Shown here: piece by piece, positions 52,271-61,269 of the stretch | Position numbering within the stretch: the first letter of the stretch is position 1 | Layout of the letters: the number at the start of each line of letters is the position of its first letter | Source: DASUPK01 sp963736305 | GTDB lineage: Bacteria; Actinomycetota; Thermoleophilia; Solirubrobacterales; 70-9 | Length of the DNA: 64,000 nt | Reading direction: 5' to 3' | NCBI GenBank assembly: GCA_963736305.1 | Contig: CAVTOD010000005.1 | Location: 62,001 to 126,000, forward strand | Notes under the pieces: generated by a model | What the model was told of the DNA's origin: nothing | The model's database searches: none | What the model saw: only the letters and a program-made list of their open reading frames with translations | Position numbers and translations under genes: made by a program

Positions 52271-52276
52271 TACTCT
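52271..52276 (+). promoter_or_regulatory. -10 box of the epimerase gene
   Basis: TACTCT, 7 nt before the ATG at 52284. It is divergent from the -10 box of GT2 copy B only 15 bp away, so both promoters overlap. Confidence 0.5.
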
Positions 52277-52283
52277 CACGCGG

Positions 52284-53411
52284 ATGAAGGCACTCGTTAC
52301 CGGCGGGGCCGGGATGATCGGCTCTCACCTGGTTGATGCTCTTCTGGAGCAGGGTCATGAGGTCCGCATCCTCGACAACCTCGATCGGGGATCCCACCGG
52401 GGGCGACCCGCTTGGATCCCCGAGGAGGCCGAATTCGTCGAGGGCGACATACGGGACCCGGAGCGCCTGGCCACCTGCCTTGCGGGAATCGACGACGTCT
52501 ACCACCTGGCCGCCGCCGTCGGCGGCGTGACGGACGAGATCGCCTCGTTCTACGACGTCAACGCGACGGGCACCGCGTTGATCCTGGAAACGATCGCTCG
52601 GCGAGACCTGGCGGTCCGCAAGCTGGTGGCGGCGTCGTCTCAGGCCACGTACGGCGAGGGGCTGTACAGCTGCGGGGAGCACGGCGTAGTCCAACCCGCC
52701 CTGCGAGCCGCCGAGGATATGGCGCAATCCGTTTGGGAGCCCCGCTGCCCGGAGTGCGGACGCGAGCTCGATCCCCTACTCACGCACGAGGGCGCACGCT
52801 CAAACGGCGAAACGCCCTATGCCGTCAGCAAGATCGCCGCCGAGCGCACGGTGATCGGTCTCGGAAAGCGACTCGGGATCCCGACCGTTGCCCTCCGATT
52901 CGCTGTCGTCTATGGGCCGCGTCAATCCGTCTTCAACCCGTACACGGGGATCCTCTCCATCTTCTCGACGCTGTTGCTCAACGGGCGCCAGCCCCGAGCG
53001 TTCGAGGACGGCCGCGAGACCCGTGACTTCGTCTTCGTGGGCGATATCGTCAGGGCCACCATGATCGCCATGGAGCGTTCGGACGCCGACGGACAGGTGC
53101 TCAACGTCGGGGGCGGCGAGCCCGTGACGATCACGGGCGTGATCGAGGCGCTCGCCAAGACGTACGGGCTCGAACCGGACTACCTCGTCACGGGCGAGTT
53201 CCGGCTGGGTGACGTGCGGCATCTCGTCCTCGATGCGAGTCGCATGAAGGCACTTGGCTGGACGCCCGCCACGCACCTCGATCAGGGGCTGGCTGCGATG
53301 GCGGAGTGGATACGAAGCCTCGGCCCGCTGGAGGACGTCTTCAGTGGCACGCTCGGCGAGCAACGGCGGCAGGGAGCCATCCGCCAGAGCGACCCTACTC
53401 AGAGTGCCTGA
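52284..53411 (+). CDS. NAD-dependent sugar epimerase/dehydratase (SDR) with Cys-rich insert
   Basis: 375 residues, extended SDR. VTGGAGMIGSHLVDALLEQG (NAD site), SSQATYGEG and YAVSK (Ser and Tyr-Lys). Between them lies an insert with SCGEHGV and WEPRCPECGRELDPL, three cysteines of which CPEC looks like half a zinc knuckle. A similar insert is known from dTDP-L-rhamnose 4-epimerase-like proteins, so a role in making a rhamnose-derived nucleotide sugar is plausible. Its 3' end overlaps the convergent sugar transferase by 17 bp. Confidence 0.85.
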   Translation: MKALVTGGAGMIGSHLVDALLEQGHEVRILDNLDRGSHRGRPAWIPEEAEFVEGDIRDPERLATCLAGIDDVYHLAAAVGGVTDEIASFYDVNATGTALILETIARRDLAVRKLVAASSQATYGEGLYSCGEHGVVQPALRAAEDMAQSVWEPRCPECGRELDPLLTHEGARSNGETPYAVSKIAAERTVIGLGKRLGIPTVALRFAVVYGPRQSVFNPYTGILSIFSTLLLNGRQPRAFEDGRETRDFVFVGDIVRATMIAMERSDADGQVLNVGGGEPVTITGVIEALAKTYGLEPDYLVTGEFRLGDVRHLVLDASRMKALGWTPATHLDQGLAAMAEWIRSLGPLEDVFSGTLGEQRRQGAIRQSDPTQSA

Positions 53412-54900
53412 AGACGGTTAGGAACGTCAGCAGGACGATCTTCACGTCGAGCCACGGGGACCAGTTCTCGATGTAGTAGTTGTCCCACTCGATTCGGGCG
53501 GCCAGGGAGGTATCGCCGCGCAGCCCGTGGACCTGCGCCCAGCCCGTGATACCGGCCTTGACCTGATGGCGATCGCTGTAGCGGCGCACCTGCTGCTCGA
53601 ACAGGGCCACGTACTCGGGGCGCTCGGGGCGCGGGCCCACGATCGACATCTCTCCCTTCAGCACATTGAAGATCTGGGGCAGCTCGTCGAACCCGGTCCG
53701 GCGCAGAAAGGAGCCGAAGCCACTGCGGCGCTCCGCGCCCTCCGAGCCGCCAGGGCCGAGGCCCTGGTCGATCGCCTCGGCCACCTCGTGGGAGGAGCGG
53801 TCTTGCTCGACCGGATCGGCGAACCGCATCGTTCTGAACTTGAACATCTCGAACTCGTGCGCGTCCAGGCCCACCCGGCGCTGGCGGAAGAGGACGGGGC
53901 GCCCGAGCGTCAGCACGGTTCCCACCGCGACCACGAGCAGCAGAGGTGAGAGGCAGATAACGGCGAGCGCGGCGGCCACGCGGTCGGACGCGTACTTGAC
54001 CGCCACCCTCCAGTTCCTCGGGTCGGAGGGATAAATCGTGACCAACGGCAATCCCCCGACACGCTCCAGGGCGATCTTGTCCGGGACGCCCTCGAACAGC
54101 CGGGGGATGATCGAAACCGAGATCCTCATTCGCTGGAGCGTCCGCGAGATCCTCAGCTGTGCGTCGTGAGGTGCGTTGGAAAAGCTGACGATGGCATGCT
54201 CGACCTCGTGCTCGCGGACGACCTTCTCCAGTTCGTTCTGCGACCCGAGTACAGGCAGGCCCGAGGGGCTCTCCACGTCGAGTGGATCGGCATCGACGAA
54301 CCCGATCGGCCGCAGGCCCAGCTCGGGGTGGGCCAGGAGCCGTCGCGCGACCAGATGCCCGACCTGCCCCGCTCCCAGGATGACCGTAGGGATGCCATGG
54401 CCGAGCCGGTTGGCGCGCTCGCCGACCATCGCCAGGATCGCCCTCCCGCCGATCAGGTAGACGGCCGCGAACAGCCAGGTCCGGATCTCCTCCTCGGCCA
54501 CCTCGGAGTTGCCGATCAGGGAGACGCGGAGAAAGGTGACGATCATCGCCACGACGGCGGTCGCGCTGAGGATGGTCCGCGCCCCGTCGAGGAACTGCTG
54601 GCTGACTTTCGCTCGGTACACGCCCCGAAGCCCCAGCGCGGTCAGCACCAGCGCGATGAACGCGATCCGCCAGCCGAGTTCCTGGCTGACGTCCGCGGCC
54701 GGGGCGGAGAGGGCCTCGAAGGCACCCGCCAAAAGCAACATCAGGGCGTCGGTCGCCAGCCGCCAGCGCGCCTGCCGCACCGAAGTGCTGGCGGGCTGCG
54801 CTTCAGCGGCCTCGGGTGCGACCGGGCCGGCGGCGCGGGTCGACTCGGGCGGGCGCACCAGGGGTTGCAGGAGTGCTTTCACCTTCATCTCTTTCGGCAT
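53395..54900 (-). CDS. Undecaprenyl-phosphate sugar phosphotransferase (initiating enzyme)
   Basis: 501 residues, the long PNPT-independent type (WbaP/EpsL-like). N-terminal membrane spans and a CoA-binding-like Rossmann part (IPTVILGAGQVGHLVARRLL), one more span (AALAVICLSPLLLVVAVGTV), then the catalytic block RTGFDELPQIFNVLKGEMS and GPRPERPEYVALFEQQV. It puts the first sugar phosphate on undecaprenyl phosphate. ATG 54900. Confidence 0.92.
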   Translation of the reverse strand: MPKEMKVKALLQPLVRPPESTRAAGPVAPEAAEAQPASTSVRQARWRLATDALMLLLAGAFEALSAPAADVSQELGWRIAFIALVLTALGLRGVYRAKVSQQFLDGARTILSATAVVAMIVTFLRVSLIGNSEVAEEEIRTWLFAAVYLIGGRAILAMVGERANRLGHGIPTVILGAGQVGHLVARRLLAHPELGLRPIGFVDADPLDVESPSGLPVLGSQNELEKVVREHEVEHAIVSFSNAPHDAQLRISRTLQRMRISVSIIPRLFEGVPDKIALERVGGLPLVTIYPSDPRNWRVAVKYASDRVAAALAVICLSPLLLVVAVGTVLTLGRPVLFRQRRVGLDAHEFEMFKFRTMRFADPVEQDRSSHEVAEAIDQGLGPGGSEGAERRSGFGSFLRRTGFDELPQIFNVLKGEMSIVGPRPERPEYVALFEQQVRRYSDRHQVKAGITGWAQVHGLRGDTSLAARIEWDNYYIENWSPWLDVKIVLLTFLTVFRHSE

Positions 54901-54984
54901 TCTGCCGCGATTAGCTGAGCCCGGCAGGCGACTTGTTGCGGCTGAGCTGCCCGATATTGGGGCCGAGGTCGCTGCTGGGCAGGC

Positions 54985-55686
54985 TCAGCCGAGCACTACC
55001 GGCGGGTTGTGGCCGGGGATCACCACGGCCGGATCAAGGTCGCGGATCCGCTTCCACTGCCGCAGCAGCTCGTCGCGCTCGGGGCCGAAGCCCTCCGGGA
55101 GGTCCATCCGCTCGAAGTACTCAGGCAGCGGACCGACGCAGTCTGAGGCGATCACCACCAGCCCGTCGGCGGTGTCGACCAGCAGGGAGATCAGGCCGTC
55201 GCTGTGGCCTGGGGTGAGCATCCAGCCCAGCCCGGGCTCGATCTCCCCCTCCTCCCCATCCAGGACCTCGAGGTTGGCCATCTCCATCACGCCGGAGACG
55301 ACCTGGGCGTAAGGCGCCTCGGTCTCGATCCTGTGCACGTAGGTCCGGCGCATCGGCCAGCCGGCGAGGCCCTCGGCGTGATCGAAGTGGAGGTGGGTGA
55401 GGATCACGTCCTTGACGTCCTGCGGCTCGACCCCCAGCTCCGCCAGCGCCCCGATCACAGGCGCCCCCTGCATGATCAGGCCGGGATCGACCAGGTAGTC
55501 GCGATCCGCGCGCACCAGCAGTGTGTTCGGGAAGGCGACCATGCCGGTGGTTCGACCGCCCTCCTGCAGCTCCCGGTAGCGCTGGAAGCCCTCGGCGGAG
55601 CTGTCGAAGGTCGCTGCCTCCGCCTCGCCGTTGGAGACGGCGAAGACGTAGCGCTGCGCGGGCACCAGGATGTGGACGCTCCCCAC
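54985..55686 (-). CDS. Metallo-beta-lactamase fold hydrolase, AHL-lactonase-like
   Basis: 233 residues. LTHLHFDHAEGLAG (HxHxDH), VHRIETEAP, MLTPGHSDGLISLLVDT and DCVG; pattern close to N-acyl-homoserine lactonases. Substrate unproved. GTG at 55686 with TAGTCT at 6 nt. Confidence 0.85.
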   Translation of the reverse strand: MGSVHILVPAQRYVFAVSNGEAEAATFDSSAEGFQRYRELQEGGRTTGMVAFPNTLLVRADRDYLVDPGLIMQGAPVIGALAELGVEPQDVKDVILTHLHFDHAEGLAGWPMRRTYVHRIETEAPYAQVVSGVMEMANLEVLDGEEGEIEPGLGWMLTPGHSDGLISLLVDTADGLVVIASDCVGPLPEYFERMDLPEGFGPERDELLRQWKRIRDLDPAVVIPGHNPPVVLG

Positions 55687-55692
55687 CAGCGC

Positions 55693-55698
55693 AGACTA
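55693..55698 (-). promoter_or_regulatory. -10 box of the lactonase-like gene
   Basis: TAGTCT on the minus strand, 6 nt before the GTG at 55686; leaderless spacing. Confidence 0.45.
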
Positions 55699-55741
55699 AC
55701 GAGCCGCCAACCTGGACAAGCCAAGAAAGCGACGAGAACCG

Positions 55742-56509
55742 TCAGTCGGTTTGTTGGAACCGAGTCTCGATAGCTTCAAAGGCCAAGCGCCGAAACAGTG
55801 CTTCCGCCGGCCCCGTTGCTCCCGGCGCATTCAGCATGGCCTGCAGCCACCTGCGATCGCCAGCCCGGAAGCGGCAGTAGTCGATTTCACGGTTCGAGAG
55901 TTGTGCGTGGCGGCCGAAAATCGTGTGGATCTCCGTGCTCGGTCGGTAGATCGTCCATCGATCAATCCACTCGAGCATTTCAACAGCCCACTCCCGGGCT
56001 GGCCGAGCGTCCTTGAACTTGCCCAGTCCGAGGCGACGCAGCGCAGTCGTGTACCAAAGGCGCAAGCGCCCAGGCGGCAGGCGATGCGAAAACGGGATGC
56101 CGATGTGTCCCTCCCTCCACACCGCGCGCGACGGGAAGTGGTGATACATCACACCGCTGGCTCTGCACACCCGCTCGATCTCTTGCACGGCTGACTCGAT
56201 CGGTACGACGTGTTCAAATACTTGGTCGCTAACGATCACGTCAAAGGAGTTGTCGTCGAAAGGCAATCGACCACCTTCCTCGTAATAGCGCAAGCGCCCC
56301 TGACGGCCTAGCTCGTCCGCCCCGAGGTCACCGTAGTCGGCTCCCGGCCAGCGGATGTCGACGCCAAAGGCGTCGTATCCCGCGCCACACAGCATCTGCA
56401 CCAGGGTCCCCGCTCCGCAACCGTAGTCGAGTACGACGGCACCTGGTGCTGCCGTCTTCTGCACATAGTGCACGAAGTAGCGCCGGTTTACGTCGCTCAC
56501 CCCTTCCAT
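55742..56509 (-). CDS. SAM-dependent methyltransferase, class I
   Basis: 255 residues. VVLDYGCGAGTLVQMLCGAG (SAM motif I), PFDDNSFDVIVSDQVFEHV (motif II) in a Methyltransf_11-type fold; a C-terminal part binds an unknown acceptor. GGAAGGGG lies 8 nt before an in-frame GTG 18 bp inside, a possible alternative start; upstream the frame stays open for 28 codons (TKPTSNYYRRL) without a start codon. Likely modifies a sugar or lipid of the neighbouring locus. Confidence 0.82.
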   Translation of the reverse strand: MEGVSDVNRRYFVHYVQKTAAPGAVVLDYGCGAGTLVQMLCGAGYDAFGVDIRWPGADYGDLGADELGRQGRLRYYEEGGRLPFDDNSFDVIVSDQVFEHVVPIESAVQEIERVCRASGVMYHHFPSRAVWREGHIGIPFSHRLPPGRLRLWYTTALRRLGLGKFKDARPAREWAVEMLEWIDRWTIYRPSTEIHTIFGRHAQLSNREIDYCRFRAGDRRWLQAMLNAPGATGPAEALFRRLAFEAIETRFQQTD

Positions 56510-56604
56510 TAGCCGGCGATAGTAGTTGGAGGTTGGTTTCGTCGGGGGGATGGCTATCGAGCGCCGACTTGCGGATGTCCTCTCCGACTTGGCTCAATCA
56601 CGAA

Positions 56605-56630
56605 CGAGGGCGCCCCGAAGGACGCCCTCG
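56605..56630 (-). terminator. Hairpin terminator behind the small membrane protein gene
   Basis: CGAGGGCG (56605-56612) and CGCCCTCG (56623-56630), 8 perfect pairs, 10-nt loop. A run of five A follows on the plus side and TTCGTGATT on the minus side. Confidence 0.65.
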
Positions 56631-56651
56631 AAAAACCGGTGGTGCGGCTCG

Positions 56652-57101
56652 TCAGGCGCTGGGGACGGTCTCGGTGTCCGGAGCCGGGGTGGTGGTCGAG
56701 GTGTACTCGAACTCCTCCTCCGCGCCGAACAGCTTGTCGAGAACGAGCTTGCGCGCGTCCTCGCTCAGGATGAGAACCAGGGCCGCGCCGAGGATGCCCA
56801 CGAGCAGGGCCTTTCCAAGCCCAAACCGGCGGCCAGTGCTCCGTCCGCGCAGCTGCTGTGAAGCATCCCGAAGCGACTCTGCCGCCGTCCGCAGATCACG
56901 CTGAACCTTCTTGTCGTCCATCAGGGCCTTTGCGGGCCCCTTCCCGTTGGACATCCGGGCGTAGGCGCCCTTGGCGGCCTCGAAGGCCACTCGGATGTTC
57001 TCGCGCAGCTCTTCATCCTCGATGAGCCGGCGCACGTATGGATTGGACGCAACCGACCGGGCAGCATCTCCGGCTTTCGCGCTTCTGCTTGTTGCCCCCA
57101 T
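56652..57101 (-). CDS. Small single-span membrane protein
   Basis: 149 residues. N-terminal helical, charged cytoplasmic part (IEDEELRENIRVAFEAAKGA, DDKKVQRDLRTAAESLRDAS), one membrane span near residues 98-113 (ALLVGILGAALVLILS), then a Glu-rich and Thr/Pro-rich tail. Resembles small conserved actinobacterial membrane proteins without known role. GAGGAGA before the ATG. Separated from lon by 38 bp. Confidence 0.7.
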   Translation of the reverse strand: MGATSRSAKAGDAARSVASNPYVRRLIEDEELRENIRVAFEAAKGAYARMSNGKGPAKALMDDKKVQRDLRTAAESLRDASQQLRGRSTGRRFGLGKALLVGILGAALVLILSEDARKLVLDKLFGAEEEFEYTSTTTPAPDTETVPSA

Positions 57102-57139
57102 GGGTCTCCTCAGGATCGTTTCCAGGGTGCAGGGGGAGA

Positions 57140-59551
57140 CTACCCGCTGGGGCGATTCCCATCACTTTGCAGGGCGGCCTTCAGCACATCTCCGATGTCG
57201 TCGGCGTAGATGAACTCGAGTCCCTCCCGCTCCTGCTCTGAGATCTCGTCGACGTCGCCCTCGTTGCGGTCGGGCACGATCACCTGCTTGATGCCGGCCC
57301 GCTGGGCGGCAAGCGACTTCTCCTTCAGGCCTCCGATCGGGAGAACCTGGCCGGTGAGGGTGACCTCGCCCGTCATCGCCACGTCGTTTCGCACCGGCCG
57401 GTTGCTGATCAGGGAGGCGAGCGCCGCGCTCATCGCGACACCGGCCGAGGGACCGTCCTTCGGCACCGCGCCGGCGGGCACGTGGACATGGATGTCGTGC
57501 TTGGCGAACCAGTCGTCGGGCAGATCCGGCGCCAGCTCATTCGAGTGCCGCCGCACCCAGGTGAGGGCCGCCTGCGCGGACTCCTTCATCACGTCCCCCA
57601 GCTGCCCGGTGATGGTCAGCTTCCCGGAGCCGGGGACGGCGTTCGTCTCGACGAAGAGCACCTCGCCGCCGACCGGCGTCCAGGCGAGGCCGGTGGCGAC
57701 GCCCGGGTCCTTGGTGCGCCGGCGCGTCTCCGAGAAGAAACGCCGCTTGCCCAGCAGCTCGCGGGCGCGCTTGGCGGAGATCCTGGTCTTGTCCTTGACC
57801 TTGCCCTCCGCGACCTGACGGGCGACCTTGCGGCAGACGGTGCCGATCTCGCGCTCGAGGTTGCGGACGCCCGCCTCGCGGGTGTACTCCTCGATGATCG
57901 CCCTCAGAGCGGGCTCGGCGAACTCGATGTGCGAGGCCTTCAGGCCGTTGGCCGAGAGCTGGCGCGGCACCAGGTAGCGCTTGCCGATGTGGAGCTTCTC
58001 CTCCACCGTGTAGCCGGCGAGCTGGATCACCTCCATCCGGTCCTGGAGAGCCGGCGGGATCGTGTCGAGGATGTTCGCCGTCGCGATGAAGAGGACCCCG
58101 GAGAGGTCGAACGGCAGGTCGACGTAGTGGTCGCGGAAGGTGGAGTTCTGCGCCGGATCCAGGACCTCGAGCATCGCGCTGGATGGATCGCCGCGGAAGT
58201 CCGCGCCCATCTTGTCGATCTCATCGATCATGAAGACGGGGTTCCTGGTGCCGGCGTCGCGCAGCGCGCGGATGATCGTCCCGGGCAGCGCTCCGATGTA
58301 GGTGCGGCGGTGCCCGCGGATCTCCGCCTCGTCGCGGACGCCGCCCACCGAGATTCGCTCGAACTCGCGGCCGAGCGCTTTGGCGATCGAGCGCCCCAGG
58401 CTGGTCTTGCCGACGCCGGGCGGCCCAACGAAGCAGACGATCGGCCCCGGCGACCCGGGGTTGAGCTTGCGGACGGCGAGGTACTCGAGGATGCGGTCCT
58501 TGACCTCTTCCAGGTCGTAGTGATCCTTGTCGAGGACCTCGCGGGCGTGGGCGATGTCGAGGTTGTCCTCGGTCTCCTTCGACCACGGCAGGTCCACAAG
58601 CCATTCGAGATAGGTCCGGATCACGCCGTATTCGGCAGCGACCGGGGGCAGCTTCTCCAGCCGGGAGAGCTCTCGCTCGGCCGCCTTCTGGGCCTCCTCG
58701 GGGAGCTTGGCCTCCGCGATCCGCTCGCGCAGCTCGTTGAGCTCCGCCTGCTGCTCGTCGCCCTCCCCGAGCTCGTCTTGGATCGCCTTGAGCTGCTGGC
58801 GCAGGAAGTACTCGCGCTGGCCCTTGTCGATCTCGGACTCGACCTGCGACTGGATCTTCGAGCCGAGCTGGACGACCTCGAGCTCGCGGGTGAGGATCTC
58901 CGAGAGGCGCCGGAGACGCTTGGTCACGTCCACGGTCTCGAGCAGCTCCTGCTTCTCCTCGGTGGAGATGCGCAGGGCGCCTGAGATCAGGTGGGACAGC
59001 GCCGAGGGCTCGTCGAGGTTCGCGACCGCGAGCTGCAGCTCCTCCGGCAGGTACGGGATCGCCTCGATGATCTCGCTGAACGTGGTCTGCACGTTGCGCG
59101 TGAGGGCCTCCAGCTCGGTGGACTGCACGAGCACGTCCGGCATCTCCTCGATTCGCGCCACCAGATACGGCTGCTCGGTGACGTAATCGCGGATCCGGAT
59201 GCGCTCCGCGCCCTGGACCAGGATGCGGAGGGTGCCGTCCGGCACCTTCATCATCCGCGCGACCGTGCCGGCGACGCCGACGCCGTTGAGGTCGTCTGGC
59301 CCCGGCGTGTCGTTCTCGGGGTCCTTGGCGGCGACCATCGCCAGCATCCGGTTGCCGGAGAGGACGTCGTTGACCAACTTGATCGAGCGCTCCTGACCGA
59401 CGGCGAGCGGAGTCAGGGTGTCCGGGTAGGTGACCGTCTCTCGCAGCGGGAGGATCGGCAGCGCATCGGGCAGCGGCTCCCGTTCCCCGGTCAGGTCCTC
59501 GACGTCGGGGAGCTCCACGACCTCCAGCTGAGGAGTCTCCACGTCGGCCAT
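57140..59551 (-). CDS. lon: ATP-dependent protease Lon
   Basis: 803 residues. N-terminal LON substrate domain (ILPLRETVTYPDTLTPLAVG), coiled coil, AAA+ module with Walker A GPPGVGKTSLGRS near residue 375 and Walker B FMIDEIDKMG, and the C-terminal protease with catalytic Ser in KDGPSAGVAM near residue 700 and a Lys further on. Degrades misfolded and regulatory proteins. ATG at 59551 is preceded by AGGAAAAGGAA; the open frame upstream is not used. 28 bp behind hsp20. Confidence 0.95.
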   Translation of the reverse strand: MADVETPQLEVVELPDVEDLTGEREPLPDALPILPLRETVTYPDTLTPLAVGQERSIKLVNDVLSGNRMLAMVAAKDPENDTPGPDDLNGVGVAGTVARMMKVPDGTLRILVQGAERIRIRDYVTEQPYLVARIEEMPDVLVQSTELEALTRNVQTTFSEIIEAIPYLPEELQLAVANLDEPSALSHLISGALRISTEEKQELLETVDVTKRLRRLSEILTRELEVVQLGSKIQSQVESEIDKGQREYFLRQQLKAIQDELGEGDEQQAELNELRERIAEAKLPEEAQKAAERELSRLEKLPPVAAEYGVIRTYLEWLVDLPWSKETEDNLDIAHAREVLDKDHYDLEEVKDRILEYLAVRKLNPGSPGPIVCFVGPPGVGKTSLGRSIAKALGREFERISVGGVRDEAEIRGHRRTYIGALPGTIIRALRDAGTRNPVFMIDEIDKMGADFRGDPSSAMLEVLDPAQNSTFRDHYVDLPFDLSGVLFIATANILDTIPPALQDRMEVIQLAGYTVEEKLHIGKRYLVPRQLSANGLKASHIEFAEPALRAIIEEYTREAGVRNLEREIGTVCRKVARQVAEGKVKDKTRISAKRARELLGKRRFFSETRRRTKDPGVATGLAWTPVGGEVLFVETNAVPGSGKLTITGQLGDVMKESAQAALTWVRRHSNELAPDLPDDWFAKHDIHVHVPAGAVPKDGPSAGVAMSAALASLISNRPVRNDVAMTGEVTLTGQVLPIGGLKEKSLAAQRAGIKQVIVPDRNEGDVDEISEQEREGLEFIYADDIGDVLKAALQSDGNRPSG

Positions 59552-59579
59552 CCGCAGTTCCTTTTCCTGTGGTGGCCCG

Positions 59580-60035
59580 CTACTCGGCGCGCTCAATCGG
59601 CACCTGGCGGGCGGCCTGCGGAATGCGCGTCGGCAGCTCGACCCGGAGGATGCCGTCCTCGTACGTGGCCTGCGCCTGTTCGGCGTTGACGTCGACGGAC
59701 AGCTCGACGACGCGGCGGAAGGGGCCGGAGGGAAGCTCGACCTGCTGATAGGTCCGGCCCTCCGTGTCGCGGACCGGGCGCTCGCCGCTGATCACCAGGG
59801 TCCGGCCTCGGACCTCCAGGTTGACCGCCTCGAGCTCGATGCCCGGCAGCTCGACCTTGACCACGGCCTTCCGCGGCGCATCATCGCCGCAGTAGTAGAC
59901 GTCGACGCGCGGCACGAACGCGGCAACCTGGCGGCGCTGGCGATAGCCGGCCTGGTCCCAGAAGTCACCGAGGAGCTCATCCATCTCGCGGCGCATCCGG
60001 GCGAAGTCGGCGAATGGGTCGCGCTGGCTGGTCAT
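59580..60035 (-). CDS. Hsp20 small heat-shock protein
   Basis: 151 residues. Alpha-crystallin domain from about residue 45: KAVVKVELPGIELEAVNLEV, LVISGERPV and the C-terminal GILRVELPTRIP with the IxI-like anchor. Holds unfolded proteins; pairing with lon makes a small proteostasis operon. TACCCT 8 nt before the ATG. Confidence 0.92.
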   Translation of the reverse strand: MTSQRDPFADFARMRREMDELLGDFWDQAGYRQRRQVAAFVPRVDVYYCGDDAPRKAVVKVELPGIELEAVNLEVRGRTLVISGERPVRDTEGRTYQQVELPSGPFRRVVELSVDVNAEQAQATYEDGILRVELPTRIPQAARQVPIERAE

Positions 60036-60043
60036 CCGTGAGA

Positions 60044-60049
60044 AGGGTA
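60044..60049 (-). promoter_or_regulatory. -10 box of hsp20-lon
   Basis: TACCCT on the minus strand, 8 nt before the ATG at 60035. Confidence 0.4.
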
Positions 60050-60050
60050 G

Positions 60051-61073
60051 CTATCGGGCGGCCGTCGCTTCCGCGAGGCGCAGCCCATCGTCGCGCCGCA
60101 GTGCGCGCGTCAGGCTGAGCTCGACCTGGCCGAGCGTTGTGCACCAGCCGGAATCGACGCGTCCGAGGCAGAGTGGGTCGCTGTCGGGCAGTACAGCCCT
60201 TGGTTCGGTGGTGAATCCGCGCAGGTAGCCTGCACCCCGCGCCGCCTCGAGGACATGCGAGTTCCATTTGCCCCCCGGGTAGGCGATCACGGTGAGCTCG
60301 CGATCGATCGCCTCCGCCAGTCGATCCCGCCCTTCGCTCATCGCCAATCCGAGCTCGGCGGAGTCGAGCGTCGAGAGGTTCAGGTGCCGGAGGGTGTGAA
60401 AGCCGATCTCGAACCCGGCTGCCACGAGCTTGCGAAGGCCGGGGGCGTCGAGCACGGCGTCCTCGGGATCCGGGCCGGCGCGGCGCCCGAGCTCGCTCTC
60501 GAGGTCCCTCAGCTGCTCGGGGGTCATCAGCTCGATGTCATCCGCTATCTGCACCATCTCCCGCAGTCCAGCCGGGACACCGCCTGCCGCGGGGACCATC
60601 TCGCTGAGATCCTCGCGGCGGATCGCTCCTCGTTCCATGGCGCGGTCCAGCCGCTGCCACCAAAACGATCTCGGGCCGTCCAACGAAGCGCCCGAGACGA
60701 AGAAGGTCGCCGGGACACCGAAGCGCTGCAGGATCGGCGCGGCGTGCGTGACATGCGATGGCGAATCGTCGTCGAATGTGACGGCGACGGGAAACGGCTC
60801 GCCGCGACGTCGCCTTCGAACCGCCTCGGTGAGCTCGGACGCCGGGACAACCCGATACCGCTCTATTAGGTGCCTGAGCTGCGCCTCGAAGAATCGCGGG
60901 CCGAGGCGCGGGTATTTGCCGTCATCCCAGGTCTGTTGTGGATCGCCGACCCGGTGGAAGAGAACCGCGAGCCCAGCTTCACGTCGTGAGAGCCGCTGAA
61001 CCGCCCCATCGGTTCGGGCTACAGGGCGCCTCAAAAGCGCCTTCAACCGGTCCGCACCTCCCTGCGGCATCAC
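60051..61073 (-). CDS. Polysaccharide deacetylase (second copy)
   Basis: 340 residues. VAVTFDDDSPSH (Asp motif), EIGFHTLRHLNLSTL (His motif) and VIAYPGGKWNS. Shares FFVSGASLDGPRSFWWQRLD-like segments with the deacetylase at 41434, so the two are paralogs; both are N-terminally basic without a clear signal peptide. It lies 15 bp upstream of hsp20 but outside the main locus. ATG at 61073. Confidence 0.85.
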   Translation of the reverse strand: MMPQGGADRLKALLRRPVARTDGAVQRLSRREAGLAVLFHRVGDPQQTWDDGKYPRLGPRFFEAQLRHLIERYRVVPASELTEAVRRRRRGEPFPVAVTFDDDSPSHVTHAAPILQRFGVPATFFVSGASLDGPRSFWWQRLDRAMERGAIRREDLSEMVPAAGGVPAGLREMVQIADDIELMTPEQLRDLESELGRRAGPDPEDAVLDAPGLRKLVAAGFEIGFHTLRHLNLSTLDSAELGLAMSEGRDRLAEAIDRELTVIAYPGGKWNSHVLEAARGAGYLRGFTTEPRAVLPDSDPLCLGRVDSGWCTTLGQVELSLTRALRRDDGLRLAEATAAR

Positions 61074-61269
61074 GTCCTGTTTTTAGCAGGGAGCCTGGCT
61101 ATACGGTGTGGATGCCGTCAAAAGAACCGTGGCGAGGAGGCGCGCCAAGAATGCGGCAGCCAGGCGGCCTCAGGAGAATTCACTCTTGAACGCAGCCTGT
61201 GCCCGGTCGCCGGCCCATAGCCCCGATCCGTGGCAACCGCGAGCGAGTAGCGCCGGGCACTTGGCACCC

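Noticed and set aside
61074..61269. Small gene between the deacetylase and the RNase Z-like gene
   Set aside because: Open frames here lack coding-like codon use and start signals.
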